Assembly: GCA_000317655.1 (NCBI GenBank) | Contig: CP003940.1 | Span: 1,550,001-1,614,000 of the forward strand | Direction: 5' to 3' | From: Cyanobacterium stanieri PCC 7202 | GTDB lineage: Bacteria > Cyanobacteriota > Cyanobacteriia > Cyanobacteriales > Cyanobacteriaceae | Length of the DNA: 64,000 nucleotides | Shown: piece by piece, positions 28,270 to 38,442 of the stretch | How the letters are laid out: every line of letters starts with the position of its first letter | How positions within the stretch are numbered: the first letter of the stretch is position 1 | Notes under the pieces: generated by a model | Databases searched by the model: none | Seen by the model: only the letters and a program-made list of their open reading frames with translations | What the model was told of the DNA's origin: nothing | Program-made: the position numbers and the translations under genes

Positions 28270-29829
28270 TTAGAATGCGAATCTGGTACGTAAAACACCC
28301 ACAACCTCAGTACCATTACGACTGTCATGGTTAGGATTGAAAATGGCATACACCCCAGGAGTAATAGAAACATTACGGGTGATGGGGTATCTGTATTGAC
28401 CTTCGAGGATGAAAGAAGAATCTCTTTCAGAGCCAAAAGTTCCACCAGTTACCCGAGGAGGTTGACCACCTGCTACCGTTAACACAGCACCTTCTCTTAA
28501 TACATCGATGAATGAGACATTAGCATTCCAAGTGAATAAATCAGCATTGGCACCACTACCATCCTGAGCATCAGCATTAGCAAAACCAACCCAACCAGCT
28601 ACGTTAACATTAGGGCTAACTCTCCAACTGGTTTGTACACCGAAGTTGTCAGAAGTGGTAGGAACATTACCAAAAGGTCTGTTGGTAAAAGGACTACCAG
28701 TGCTACCAGTGAGGTTAGGAGTATCGGCGAAGTAACTACGCATATAAGATAAAGCAAGTCCAAAGTTAGAAGAAGGATTAAATCCTAATTGAACCCCTGC
28801 ACTAAAATCTCCATTGAATAAACCATTACCACTTTCTGGATTAGAAGCATCTCCTGCAAGGTAAACAGTGCTGATGTCAAATTGATCACTTAATTGGAAT
28901 TTGAAGCCTAAACCACCACCAGAGTTTTGACGGTAAATGAAGGGGTTGTAACGAGTTCCACGGGCCAAGGCACCTGCTCCACCACTGGAGGTGAAAGGAG
29001 TATAGGTATCAAATACATCGTCAATTTCGAAGCTAGTACCGACAACAAATCTGCTTCTTTCTCCTAGGGGAGTGCTATAAAATAATTTGTCTAAAACTAC
29101 ATTATTACCAGTGTTTTGAGCAAAGCTTAAACGGGTCATATCAGAACCGCTGAGGCTTTGTAAACCGGGAACGTTACCTGCAGCTAAACGAGTTCTAAGT
29201 CTGTCTCTACCTGTGAAACTGGTATCGAGGGATAAACGAGCACGGTTACTGAAGGTTGCTTGTCCACCGACTTCGTTATTTTGGGCTACTAAACCGAAAA
29301 GAACTTCACCGCTTAATTTGGTGGTGGTGGAGAATTGATTATCTTCGAGGAAAGCCACTCTACCTTCGAGGTTGTCAACTCTGGCACCGAGTGCTGCGAG
29401 TTCGGTTTCAAATTCAGCAATTAATCTTCTGAGGGCGGCAATATCTTCCTCGGTTACGCCACCAGTACCGATTAAACGTTCGATGGATTGCATACAGGCG
29501 TTTAAACCAGCGGCAAATTCAAAACGGCTTAAGGCTCTGTTTCCTCTGAAGGTGCGATCAGGATAACCGACAATACAACCATAACGCTCCACAAGGCTTC
29601 TAAGGGCTTCATAAGCCCAGTCAGTGGGGGATACGTCACTGAGTTGGTTTACGGAGGTTACTTGTCCTTGAGTATTGCTATCAGAGGAGTAGTTACTGAT
29701 TTGCTCGAGGGTTAAATCAGCATTGGAAAATTCGTTGGCATTAACGGATTCGATGGTGCTTCCTGCTAGTAATGCCATAGCCATTACTGTGGGAGCAATC
29801 CCTTTATTGTTCTTAATCTTGTTTAACAT
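28270..29829 (-). CDS. SLH-domain outer-membrane porin (iron-uptake-porin/OprB-like family)
   Basis: 519 residues. A signal peptide (hydrophobic APTVMAMALLAGSTIESVNA) is followed by one S-layer homology domain at ~60-125 (DVSPTDWAYEALRSLVERYG, YPDRTFRGNRALSRFEFAAG), a short coiled coil at ~135-165, and a C-terminal beta-barrel ending in the aromatic residue of TRFAF. This is the major porin architecture of cyanobacterial outer membranes, where the SLH domain anchors to peptidoglycan-linked polysaccharide. Some members are linked to inorganic iron uptake; substrate specificity cannot be read from sequence. It is probably highly expressed and has a strong terminator. Confidence 0.93.
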   Translation of the reverse strand: MLNKIKNNKGIAPTVMAMALLAGSTIESVNANEFSNADLTLEQISNYSSDSNTQGQVTSVNQLSDVSPTDWAYEALRSLVERYGCIVGYPDRTFRGNRALSRFEFAAGLNACMQSIERLIGTGGVTEEDIAALRRLIAEFETELAALGARVDNLEGRVAFLEDNQFSTTTKLSGEVLFGLVAQNNEVGGQATFSNRARLSLDTSFTGRDRLRTRLAAGNVPGLQSLSGSDMTRLSFAQNTGNNVVLDKLFYSTPLGERSRFVVGTSFEIDDVFDTYTPFTSSGGAGALARGTRYNPFIYRQNSGGGLGFKFQLSDQFDISTVYLAGDASNPESGNGLFNGDFSAGVQLGFNPSSNFGLALSYMRSYFADTPNLTGSTGSPFTNRPFGNVPTTSDNFGVQTSWRVSPNVNVAGWVGFANADAQDGSGANADLFTWNANVSFIDVLREGAVLTVAGGQPPRVTGGTFGSERDSSFILEGQYRYPITRNVSITPGVYAIFNPNHDSRNGTEVVGVLRTRFAF

Positions 29830-30147
29830 GGTTAAAAAAATTCCTCACACCTTTTCGGTTTTATAATCTGCTATCATACATCTGAATCTTCAACAATCAT
29901 CATAAAACTGAAGTTATTGGATTTGACTCATAGGATTTTGATAGCGTACATCATAGATTTTAGGAGATTAAGATTAAGGTGAGTTTAAAGATTCCTTAAA
30001 TTTTTTTTAGTTGTGGGATAAAGTATTTTATGGGCGATCGCATCTAACCTTCTCATGCAGTAAAATCGCGCCAATTGCTATGATGATTGAACGATTATGA
30101 TTAATATTTTTACAACTTATAGTAACTAACTAGATTACCGAAAGAAA
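29830..30147. promoter_or_regulatory. Divergent promoter region, porin / GHL10 protein
   Basis: 318 bases of AT-rich DNA between divergent genes. It contains one HIP1 octamer near 30034 and must hold both promoters. I see no convincing paired -35/-10 or known operator. Confidence 0.45.
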
Positions 30148-32784
30148 ATGTTGAAACTGAATAGAATATTTTACTCCCCAAAAATGGCATTGTTACTATT
30201 GATAGGGGGGTTAATTAATTCTCCGGGGGCGATCGCTCAGTCTTCCCGAGTTAATGTGGGAGTAGTATTGAGCCAGGAAAACATCAATCAGTGGGATCAA
30301 ATTAGTTCCAGATTGAATGATGTGGCAGTCAATTACTGTGTTTTGGATACCAGAGATTGGCAAACCCCGGAAGATTTGCAGTCAGTGGATATATTATTTT
30401 TTCCCAATGTTAATAGAATTACTAACAGTCAAGCCAGCGCTCTTCAGGTTTGGGTGAATAATGGCGGTAGAGTGATTGCTTCTGGCCCTACGGGAGAGTC
30501 TTCTTCGGGAGAGGTAAAAAATACCTTAAGAGATATTTTTGGGGGCTATTGGGGTTATCCCATGGCTCAGGCTTCTTCTTTGGTATTAAACAATGCTGAC
30601 CATAGAGATATTTTAGCCTCCAACAGTTTGGTGGGAGGGGTAATTATTCCCACCACCACAGAAAACAAAACCAAGGCTTCTTGGTCAACGGATGGAAATC
30701 CCCCCGCTGTGATTAGTAATGATCGATCAACCTTTTTAGGGTGGCGTTGGGGATTGGATAATGTCAGTAGTAGTGATTTTGATGTGGCATGGTTAACTAA
30801 TGTGCTTCAGGACTATGGAGTTAGCACCAATGTTCGTCCTAATATATCTGAAGTCTTACCCTGCGATCAGGTTTCCCCTCAAAATTTGGGGGGCGATCGC
30901 CCTTCTAACAATAATTTTAACCCTCGCAACAACAACCCCACCCCCTCCCACAATAACAACTCCAATCAGTCTAACCCCACAAATCTAGTTGCTCAAAATA
31001 GCATCGTTTCGGCTAATATTCCAGCCCAACAACTAGACCAAATGGTCAGGGAACTAAATCAGTTAGTCCATCGAGTACAAAACACCCTTATCAAAGCCGA
31101 TTCTCAAGGGGAAATATACAATATCCCCATGAGTCAAGCCATAGAACAATTAAACCAAGGTGGCATCCGTGAAAGAAATATCGTTCACGGCAACATCTTC
31201 GCCTACAATGCAGTCATGGAAGGAAAAAACATCATCAAAAACTTCCCCGACTTAGCAACCAGAGACTTTAACACTGCTCGACAAAATTGGTTAGATGCCC
31301 GTCGTCGTCTCTGGGATAACTACCCCGTAGATCGTCATTTCGCCCAGTCCGAAGTCAGAGCCGTTTGGTTGGATCGAGGAACCATCGTTAAGGCTAAATC
31401 CAAAGCAGACTTAAAACCATTATTTGATCGTTTCGCAGAAGCAGGAATAAATACTATTTTCTTTGAAACAGTCAATGCTAGTTATCCCGTCTATCCCAGT
31501 AGGGTAGCCCCAGAACAAAACCCCATGACCAGAGGATGGGACCCCCTTCAAGCCGCCATTGAACTCGCCCATGAACGAGAAATGGAGCTTCACGCTTGGG
31601 CATGGATTTTTGCAGGAGCAAACCAAGGACATAATCGATTGCTCAATCAATCTGATAATTATTTAGGCCCTGTTTTAAGTCGTAATCCTAGTTGGGTATT
31701 AAGAGATCAAGATGGACAGGCTTTTAACCGTACCCCCGGATTTCAAAAAGCATTTATCGATCCCGCTAATCCCCAAGCCAGAGAATATTTACATCGACTT
31801 CTCGAGGAAATTGTCCAAAATTATGATGTAGATGGAGTTCAATTAGACTACATCCGCTATCCTTTCCAAGATCCCATGACCCGTCAAAATTTTGGTTATA
31901 CCGAAGCAAGTCGTCGTGCCTTCCAAAATATTTATGGCGTTGATCCCCAAACCCTTACCCCTAGTTCCTCCTTATGGTCTCAGTGGGTAGGTTTTCGCAT
32001 TCGTCAAGTGGATTCTTTTGTGGAAGAATCTTCCCGTCGTTTAAAGGCAATTGATCCTGATGTGATCATGTCTGCGGCGGTATTTCCCATGGACAGACAA
32101 GAGCGTTTAAATGTTTTACAACAAAACTGGGAAGATTGGATGCGTAATCAATCCATAGATATGATGGTCTTGATGACCTATGCCCTTGATACAGGTAGTT
32201 TTGAGAGTCGTTTACAATCTTTGAATGATAATAGCATCAATACCAGTTCTGGTTTAATTATTCCCGGTATTCGCTTATTAAATGTTCCCCATAAGGAAGC
32301 CTTAGATCAAGTACAGTTACTGCGTAATTTACCGACAGCAGGTTTTGCTTTGTTTGCGGCGGAGAATTTTAATTCTAATTTGGAAACTATTTTTAAACAA
32401 ACTCAGGGTAATGATACTAGCATTCCTCAGTTTCTTCCCCATCGTGAGCCTTTCAGGGTAGCTTCTCAACGTTATCAGGCTTTGGTGCAAGAATGGAATT
32501 TTTTGGTGCTTAATAATCAAGTGGCGATCACCTCTAGCAACCTAGAAAATTGGGCAACTAATGCGGATGCCCTCAATGAAACCCTTAAGCAATTGGCAGA
32601 AAATCCCACTCAAAGCAATCTGAGATCTGCAAAAAATAGTTTACGCCGTTTTCAGACGGGATTTTCTAACTACACTCGAGAATATAGTAATGGGCAACCA
32701 TTACAAGTAGAATCATGGCAAAATCGCCTTGTCACCATTGAAAATCTCCTCAACTATGGAGAAAGAAGAGTGTTAGGAAATTAA
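30148..32784 (+). CDS. Exported family-10-like glycoside hydrolase (GHL10/DUF187) with N-terminal accessory domain
   Basis: 878 residues. Signal peptide ~1-30 (MALLLLIGGLINSPGAIAQ). Residues ~35-235 resemble a glutamine-amidotransferase-like fold (VDILFFPNVNRI, VWVNNGGRVIASGP). An Asn/Pro-rich linker at ~245-275 follows. The GHL10 TIM-barrel domain at ~405-720 contains AVWLDRGTIVKAKSKADL, ELHAWAWIFAGA, DGVQLDYIRYP and MVLMTYALDTG. A C-terminal helical segment ends the protein. GHL10 proteins are thought to act on cell-envelope or extracellular polysaccharides; activity is untested for this gene. It is divergent from the porin. Confidence 0.85.
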   Translation: MLKLNRIFYSPKMALLLLIGGLINSPGAIAQSSRVNVGVVLSQENINQWDQISSRLNDVAVNYCVLDTRDWQTPEDLQSVDILFFPNVNRITNSQASALQVWVNNGGRVIASGPTGESSSGEVKNTLRDIFGGYWGYPMAQASSLVLNNADHRDILASNSLVGGVIIPTTTENKTKASWSTDGNPPAVISNDRSTFLGWRWGLDNVSSSDFDVAWLTNVLQDYGVSTNVRPNISEVLPCDQVSPQNLGGDRPSNNNFNPRNNNPTPSHNNNSNQSNPTNLVAQNSIVSANIPAQQLDQMVRELNQLVHRVQNTLIKADSQGEIYNIPMSQAIEQLNQGGIRERNIVHGNIFAYNAVMEGKNIIKNFPDLATRDFNTARQNWLDARRRLWDNYPVDRHFAQSEVRAVWLDRGTIVKAKSKADLKPLFDRFAEAGINTIFFETVNASYPVYPSRVAPEQNPMTRGWDPLQAAIELAHEREMELHAWAWIFAGANQGHNRLLNQSDNYLGPVLSRNPSWVLRDQDGQAFNRTPGFQKAFIDPANPQAREYLHRLLEEIVQNYDVDGVQLDYIRYPFQDPMTRQNFGYTEASRRAFQNIYGVDPQTLTPSSSLWSQWVGFRIRQVDSFVEESSRRLKAIDPDVIMSAAVFPMDRQERLNVLQQNWEDWMRNQSIDMMVLMTYALDTGSFESRLQSLNDNSINTSSGLIIPGIRLLNVPHKEALDQVQLLRNLPTAGFALFAAENFNSNLETIFKQTQGNDTSIPQFLPHREPFRVASQRYQALVQEWNFLVLNNQVAITSSNLENWATNADALNETLKQLAENPTQSNLRSAKNSLRRFQTGFSNYTREYSNGQPLQVESWQNRLVTIENLLNYGERRVLGN

Positions 32785-32795
32785 ATTTAATCGCC

Positions 32796-32887
32796 CCTTA
32801 GTTCGGGATTTCTTATTATGGTTAGGTTTGCCGGTGACTGGTTGCCCATTGCCCCCTTAATAAAAAATGTTATCCCGAACCGAGGTT
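32796..32887. repeat. Repeat family A, short complete copy
   Basis: CCTTAGTTCGGGATTTCTTA at the left and TTATCCCGAACCGAGGTT at the right are inverted repeats around ~50 bases containing GGTTGCCCATTGCCC. It lies between the GHL10 gene and the next gene. Confidence 0.75.
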
Positions 32888-32987
32888 AAATAAAACATTC
32901 CATAACAGTAATTTTTTGGGTTAAATCTAGGGAAAGTGACCCAGAAAATACTATGATTGAAGATTGACTGTGTAAAGTGAAAATTTT

Positions 32988-33974
32988 ATGAGTAAGAAAA
33001 AAATTAGAGTAGGTTTATTAGGTTTTGGCGGTTTAGGACAAGCCGCAGGGAGAATTTTACAACCTAAATCAGAAATGAAATTAGTAGCGGTTGCCGATCG
33101 CCACGGATACGCTTATAATCAATCAGGATTAGATATTGATCAATTAATTCAGACCTACCATGATAAAGGCTCTACAGGTTATGGAGAAGGTGGCGTAATA
33201 AGCGATAACAGTATCGCCGAATTAATTAACCAAGCCGATGTCGATGGTTATTTCCTCGCTCTGCCCAACTTACCCAATACCTTCATGGCAGATGTTACCC
33301 GTGAATTTATCAAGAGTGGTTGGCAAGGGGTATTAGTGGATGCCCTCAAACGTACTAGCGCCGTTGAACAATTATTAACCCTCCAAGAAGACTTACAAAA
33401 AGCAGGAATTACTTATCTCACTGGTTGTGGGGCTACCCCCGGATTACTCACCGCCGCCGCTGCCGTTGCTGCCCAAAGTTTTGCCGAAATTCATAACGTT
33501 AAAATTACCTTTGGGGTAGGTATTGCTAACTGGGAAGCCTACCGAGCCACTATCCGTGAAGATATTGCCCACATGCCGGGGTTTGATGTGGATAAGGCTA
33601 ACGCTATGAGTGATGAGGAAGTAGAGGCATTTTTGGATAAAACCAACGGTATTCTAACCCTCGAAAATATGGAACACGCTGACGATATTATGTTGGAACT
33701 AGCGGGTATATGCGATCGCACTCAGGTATCTGTGGGAGGTGTAGTCGACACCCGTAACCCCAAAAAACCCCTCAGCACCAATGTAAAAATAACTGGACGC
33801 ACCTTCGAGGGCAAAATCTCCGCCCATACCTTTACCCTTGGGGATGAAACTAGCATGGCAGCTAATGTATGTGGCCCGGCTTTTGGTTATCTCAAGGCAG
33901 GTGTACAATTAAGACAGAAAGGTATCAATGGTTTATTAACTGCTGCTGAAGTAATGCCCTTATTTGTTAAATAA
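32988..33974 (+). CDS. Saccharopine dehydrogenase-like oxidoreductase
   Basis: 328 residues. The N-terminal Rossmann motif is [18 protein letters not shown] long central section contains [40 protein letters not shown] and a C-terminal [15 protein letters not shown]. The name follows the annotation used for this conserved cyanobacterial family, as I remember it; the substrate is unknown, and true saccharopine metabolism is not expected here. A single ATG start is clear, 100 bases after the family A repeat. No obvious operon partner. Confidence 0.7.
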   Translation: MSKKKIRVGLLGFGGLGQAAGRILQPKSEMKLVAVADRHGYAYNQSGLDIDQLIQTYHDKGSTGYGEGGVISDNSIAELINQADVDGYFLALPNLPNTFMADVTREFIKSGWQGVLVDALKRTSAVEQLLTLQEDLQKAGITYLTGCGATPGLLTAAAAVAAQSFAEIHNVKITFGVGIANWEAYRATIREDIAHMPGFDVDKANAMSDEEVEAFLDKTNGILTLENMEHADDIMLELAGICDRTQVSVGGVVDTRNPKKPLSTNVKITGRTFEGKISAHTFTLGDETSMAANVCGPAFGYLKAGVQLRQKGINGLLTAAEVMPLFVK

Positions 33975-34050
33975 TTATAGTCTTCTCAATCCCCGTATTT
34001 CGGGGTAGGAACACTGACGATATGATTAATCTTTACTTCTGATAACTGTT

Positions 34051-35076
34051 ATGGGAAATATAGTCGAAATCAAAAAACTACAAAAAAGCTACGGCAAAAT
34101 AGAAGCGGTGAAAGATATTTCTTTCTCGGTACAAAGTGGGGAAATTTTCGGCTTATTAGGACCTAATGGGGCGGGAAAAACCACCACCATTCGCTGTTTA
34201 ACGACCCTTGCCCAGCCTGATGGGGGCGAGATCAGGGTGGATGGTATTTGTGCCATGAAACAACCTAAAAAGGTACGCCAGAAGCTGGGTTATGTGGCTC
34301 AAGAGGTGGCCATTGATAAGATGTTAACAGGTAGGGAATTGTTACAGTTACAAGCCGCTTTGTATCATCTTCCCCCCAAGGTGTCATCTCAACGTATCGA
34401 ACAGTTATTGGATTTGTTAGATTTACAGGAATATGGCGATCGCAAAAGTGGCACTTATTCAGGGGGTATTCGCAAAAGATTGGATTTAGCTTCTGGCTTG
34501 TTACACCAACCCCAAGTATTAATTTTGGATGAGCCTTCGGTGGGTTTGGACATTGAGAGTAGGATGATTGTTTGGGAGTTTTTGAAAGAGTTAAAAAAAG
34601 CTGGTACTACGGTTTTGATTACCAGTCATTATCTGGAAGAAATAGATGCTCTGGCGGATCGTCTTGCTATTATTGATAAAGGGATAGTAATTGCCGAGGG
34701 TACCCCTTCTAGTTTAAAGGATAGGATAGGGGGCGATCGTATTACCCTACGTATCAAAGAATTTTTGCCCAGCAACGAAGCAGAAGAAAGCAAAACAAAA
34801 CTCGCTCAATTACCCTTTGTCAAAGAAATTATTATTAATCAAGCCCAAGGTAACTCTCTCAATTTAGTAGTCGCCCCCAACAGTAATCCTATTAGTCAGA
34901 TAGAAAATACCCTACAACAGATGGGCTTACCTTTATTTAGTATCAGTCAATCACGCCCTAGCCTTGATGATGTTTATCTGGCGGCCACAGGGCGCACCCT
35001 CCTTGATGCGGAAATGGAAGCCGTCACCAAACGAGACTTAAAAGCTGAGAAAAAACAAGCCATGAAAAGCAGTTAA
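34051..35076 (+). CDS. ABC transporter ATP-binding protein (DrrA/NatA-like)
   Basis: 341 residues. Walker A is GLLGPNGAGKTTTIRCL, the Q-loop region reads LGYVAQEVAIDK, the signature is YSGGIRKRLDLASGL, and Walker B is LILDEPSVGLD. The H-loop follows in ITSHYLEE. The C-terminal ~110 residues form the DUF4162-type extension found in drug or lipid export ATPases. No membrane permease gene adjoins it on either side, so its partner must be encoded elsewhere. It follows the dehydrogenase-like gene by 76 bases. Confidence 0.9.
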   Translation: MGNIVEIKKLQKSYGKIEAVKDISFSVQSGEIFGLLGPNGAGKTTTIRCLTTLAQPDGGEIRVDGICAMKQPKKVRQKLGYVAQEVAIDKMLTGRELLQLQAALYHLPPKVSSQRIEQLLDLLDLQEYGDRKSGTYSGGIRKRLDLASGLLHQPQVLILDEPSVGLDIESRMIVWEFLKELKKAGTTVLITSHYLEEIDALADRLAIIDKGIVIAEGTPSSLKDRIGGDRITLRIKEFLPSNEAEESKTKLAQLPFVKEIIINQAQGNSLNLVVAPNSNPISQIENTLQQMGLPLFSISQSRPSLDDVYLAATGRTLLDAEMEAVTKRDLKAEKKQAMKSS

Positions 35077-35127
35077 ACATATCCTGTAGGGCGATGCACT
35101 ACCCACCAATATTTAAAAGTCTTTATT

Positions 35128-35147
35128 AACCTGAGTTCGGCATAAGC
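35128..35147. repeat. Repeat family A terminus, solitary
   Basis: AACCTGAGTTCGGCATAAGC is one family A end without a recognisable opposite end nearby. Confidence 0.5.
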
Positions 35148-35231
35148 TAAAAGTCTTATTTTTTCCTAGTATAAATGCTTAGACACAAGCATTAAATAGC
35201 CTTAACCTGAATAGAGGGTTATTAAGATTCA

Positions 35232-36149
35232 TTAATCTTGATTGTTTGGTTTTTTGTGCTTTTTCTGTTTTTTTCGTTTAATTCGCTTTTTTATCTCTGA
35301 TGCACATTTAAAATGTTTGTCCCTTTTATCGTATTCACCTGTTTTTGCATACACATTCCCTAACAAAGAGTGAGCTTGATGAGTCTTCATTAGCTTTAAA
35401 GCCTTGTGTCCATATTCTTTAGCTTTTTCGAAATCCTCTAAATCAAGGAATGCTCCTCCTCTTGTTGTTAAAATAGCACTTTTTACTTGTGCATCGGCAT
35501 AAATTTTTTTACTCAAAAAATCATCAGTTAATTTAAGAACTTCTTTAGGCTTTTTCAGTTTGCGCAAACATCCACAGATTTGTGAGACAATCCAAGTCTT
35601 TTTAGTCTTTTCATATTGTCTTTCATAATGAATTCTTAAAGTTTCATATAATTGGTGATCTTCAAGCCACTTAATCTCAGTAATTTCTTCAGTAGCAGTG
35701 GAATTTGGGTTGTCATTTTCCCTTGTGAGCTCTTCATTTGAATCAATCTTCAGTAGTATGGGATATAAAGGGCTAGATAGTGAATCATTTTTATAGGCTT
35801 GTGCCTTCTATTTTTTTTTCAGCTTGATAAAATGTTCAATTTCTAATTGTTTAAGATGTTGTGTTTCCAAACTTTTTTTCGTTTTTTCTATTCCTTCTAG
35901 GTTTGTCGGTAACTCCATGTCAGCAAAAATCTTCTCATTAGCGAGACTTTCTTTTTGAAACTGTTTGTTGCGTATATCATTTTTCAGAAAATCAATATAG
36001 AAATAACCATCATCTACACTTTTAATGTGTCCAATGCCATATATTTTGTGGTTAATCTCTTTGCCTCGTAGTAGTTTCCATGCTTTCGGATTTTCCTTTG
36101 CATAGGCAACAAATAATTGAGAATTAGAAATATTGAATAGTTGCTTCAT
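35232..36149 (-). pseudogene. TPR-like protein gene interrupted by an in-frame TAG
   Basis: ATG at 36149 opens a 113-residue frame that stops at TAG (35810-35808). The same frame then stays open for another 191 codons to TAA at 35232, with no ATG, so the whole looks like one 306-codon gene with a nonsense codon. The N-terminal part (LLRGKEINHKIYGIGHIKSV) resembles a small SH3-like domain. The later part (AILTTRGGAFLDLEDFEKAK, AHSLLGNVYAKTGEYDKRD) has tetratricopeptide-type helices, and the tail is very Lys-rich. No function is recognised. Reinitiation, read-through or a sequencing error are alternatives. Confidence 0.75.
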
Positions 36150-36285
36150 ATCAATATATTTTATTATGGTTATATTTTATATATATTAACTGTCAATTGT
36201 CCATTGTGTAGTGCAATCTACACCCAAACAACCGCCTAAATCCCTTAATATTGAATGTAAAGAGATATTAAGAGAAAATTAAAAT

Positions 36286-38370
36286 ATGACCACAACAACG
36301 GTAAAAAATCCCCTGCTTATTGGTAAAGGATTACCCCCCTTTGCAGACATCAAACCTGAGCATATCGTAACGGGGATAGACGAATTACTAACCGAATTAG
36401 AGACAGAATTAACTAAGCTAGAAGAAAATATAACCCCCACATGGGAAGCATTAGTAAATCCCCTTAATAATATTGAAGAAAGACTGCGCTGGAGTTGGGG
36501 CATTATCGGGCATTTGATGGGAGTCAAAAACAGTCCTGAATTGCGCACCGCCTATGAAACAGTACAACCAAAATTAGTACAGTTTGCCAGTAGATTAAGC
36601 CAGAGTAAGCCTATCTATGAAGGTTTTACCAAAATCCAAGCTAGTGATGATTGGGATAGCTTAGAATCTGCCCAAAAGAGAATTATTGAGTCTGCCATCA
36701 AAGAAGCGCAATTGTCTGGGGTTGCCCTTGAGGGTGAAAAAAAAGAGCGTTTTAATGAAATTCAGTTACAACTAGCAGAATTATCCACCAAATTCTCTAA
36801 TAATGTTTTAGATTCCACTAAGGCTTTTCAGTTAAAATTAACTACCCCTGAAGAGGTGGATGGTTTACCTGCTAGTTTGTTGAGTTTAGCTGCCCAAACC
36901 GCAAGGATGGAAGGGGATGAAGAAGCTACTGCAGAAAAAGGCCCTTGGATTATCACTTTAGATTACCCTAGTTTTGGCCCTTTCCTTAAATTTAGTACCC
37001 AAAGAGACTTACGGGAAAAGGTTTATCGTGCTTTTGTTACCCGTGCCAGTGAAGGAGACACTGATAATAATCCTTTGATTAACAAAATTTTAACCCTCAG
37101 ACAGGAACAGGCAGATATTTTAGGTTACAAAAACTATGCAGAGGTGAGCCTTACTCGTAAAATGGCTGACTCGGTGGAAGCTGTGGAGAAGTTGTTAGAA
37201 GAATTAAGAGTGGTTAGTTATGATGTGGCAAAAGAGGAGTTGGAGGAGTTAAAGGCTTTTGCGAAAACTGAGGATTTACAGCCTTGGGATGTGAGTTTCT
37301 GGGCGGAGAAACAAAGGGAGTTTAAGTTTAATTTTACTGAGGAAGAGTTACGCCCTTATTTTTCCCTTGAGAGGGTGTTGGATGGTTTATTTGGTTTGGC
37401 GAAAAAGATTTTTGGGGTGACGATTACCCCTGCTGATGGGTTGGCACCTGTGTGGCATGAAGATGTGAAATATTTTCAGGTGGCGGATGAAAATAACGAA
37501 ACCATGGCTTATTTTTATCTTGATGCCTATTCTCGCCCTGCGGAAAAAAGAGGGGGCGCCTGGATGGATGATTGTGTCGGTAGGGCAAGGATTGAGGAGA
37601 ATGGGATGGTAACTACCCGTTTGCCTGTGGCTTATCTAACTTGTAATCAGTCTCCCCCTGTGGATGGTAAACCTAGTTTGATGACTTTTGGGGAGGTGGA
37701 AACTCTTTTCCATGAGTTTGGGCATGGTTTACAGCACATGTTGACTAAAATTGACTATATCGGTGCTTCTGGTATCAATAATGTGGAATGGGATGCGGTG
37801 GAGTTACCGAGTCAGTTTATGGAAAATTGGTGTTTGGAAAAAAGTACCTTGTTTGGTATGGCGAAACATTATGAAACTGGGGAGACTTTACCGACTCATT
37901 ATTATGAAAAGTTGGTGGCTTCTAAGAATTATATGAGTGCTTCTGCTATGTTGCGTCAGTTGCATTTTAGTTTATTGGATTTGGAGTTACACGCCCGTTA
38001 TACTCCTAGTGATGAGGTTTCAGCCCATGATGTGGCACGGAAGTTGGCAGAGAAAACCATGGTAATGTCTCCTTTACCTGAAGATAGATTTTTATGTGCT
38101 TTTGGACATATCTTTGCGGGGGGTTATGCCGCTGGTTATTACAGTTATAAATGGGCTGAGGTGCTTAGTGCTGATGCTTTCTCTGCTTTTGAGGAGGTTG
38201 ATTTGGAGGATGAAGGTGCGATCGCCCTTATTGGTAAACGTTTTCGTGATACTGTATTAGGATTAGGTGGTAGTTTATCACCTATGGAAGTATTTAAACA
38301 ATTCCGAGGACGTGAGCCACAAACTGAGGCATTATTAAGACATAGTGGATTATTAGCAACGGCTAGTTAA
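36286..38370 (+). CDS. prlC: M3 family oligopeptidase (oligopeptidase A-like)
   Basis: 694-residue cytosolic zinc metallopeptidase that degrades short peptides, including cleaved signal peptides. The active site H476-E-F-G-H480 lies in LFHEFGHGLQHMLT, and the third ligand region is the downstream VELPSQFMENW. The N-terminal LIGKGLPPFADIKPEHI and C-terminal FAGGYAAGYYSYKWAEVLSA are typical of the OpdA/Dcp group. The ATG start is followed by a normal leader. Standalone gene. Confidence 0.95.
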   Translation: MTTTTVKNPLLIGKGLPPFADIKPEHIVTGIDELLTELETELTKLEENITPTWEALVNPLNNIEERLRWSWGIIGHLMGVKNSPELRTAYETVQPKLVQFASRLSQSKPIYEGFTKIQASDDWDSLESAQKRIIESAIKEAQLSGVALEGEKKERFNEIQLQLAELSTKFSNNVLDSTKAFQLKLTTPEEVDGLPASLLSLAAQTARMEGDEEATAEKGPWIITLDYPSFGPFLKFSTQRDLREKVYRAFVTRASEGDTDNNPLINKILTLRQEQADILGYKNYAEVSLTRKMADSVEAVEKLLEELRVVSYDVAKEELEELKAFAKTEDLQPWDVSFWAEKQREFKFNFTEEELRPYFSLERVLDGLFGLAKKIFGVTITPADGLAPVWHEDVKYFQVADENNETMAYFYLDAYSRPAEKRGGAWMDDCVGRARIEENGMVTTRLPVAYLTCNQSPPVDGKPSLMTFGEVETLFHEFGHGLQHMLTKIDYIGASGINNVEWDAVELPSQFMENWCLEKSTLFGMAKHYETGETLPTHYYEKLVASKNYMSASAMLRQLHFSLLDLELHARYTPSDEVSAHDVARKLAEKTMVMSPLPEDRFLCAFGHIFAGGYAAGYYSYKWAEVLSADAFSAFEEVDLEDEGAIALIGKRFRDTVLGLGGSLSPMEVFKQFRGREPQTEALLRHSGLLATAS

Positions 38371-38379
38371 TAAATTATG

Positions 38380-38398
38380 GGGTGGGCATTGCTCACCC
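38380..38398. repeat. Repeat family D hairpin after the M3 peptidase gene
   Basis: GGGTGGGC-ATT-GCTCACCC is the same hairpin as after leuS, with one G-T pair. It starts about 10 bases after the stop codon. Confidence 0.55.
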
Positions 38399-38442
38399 TT
38401 ACTACTTTATAATCGATAAAAGAGACAAGGGAGAATATAACT

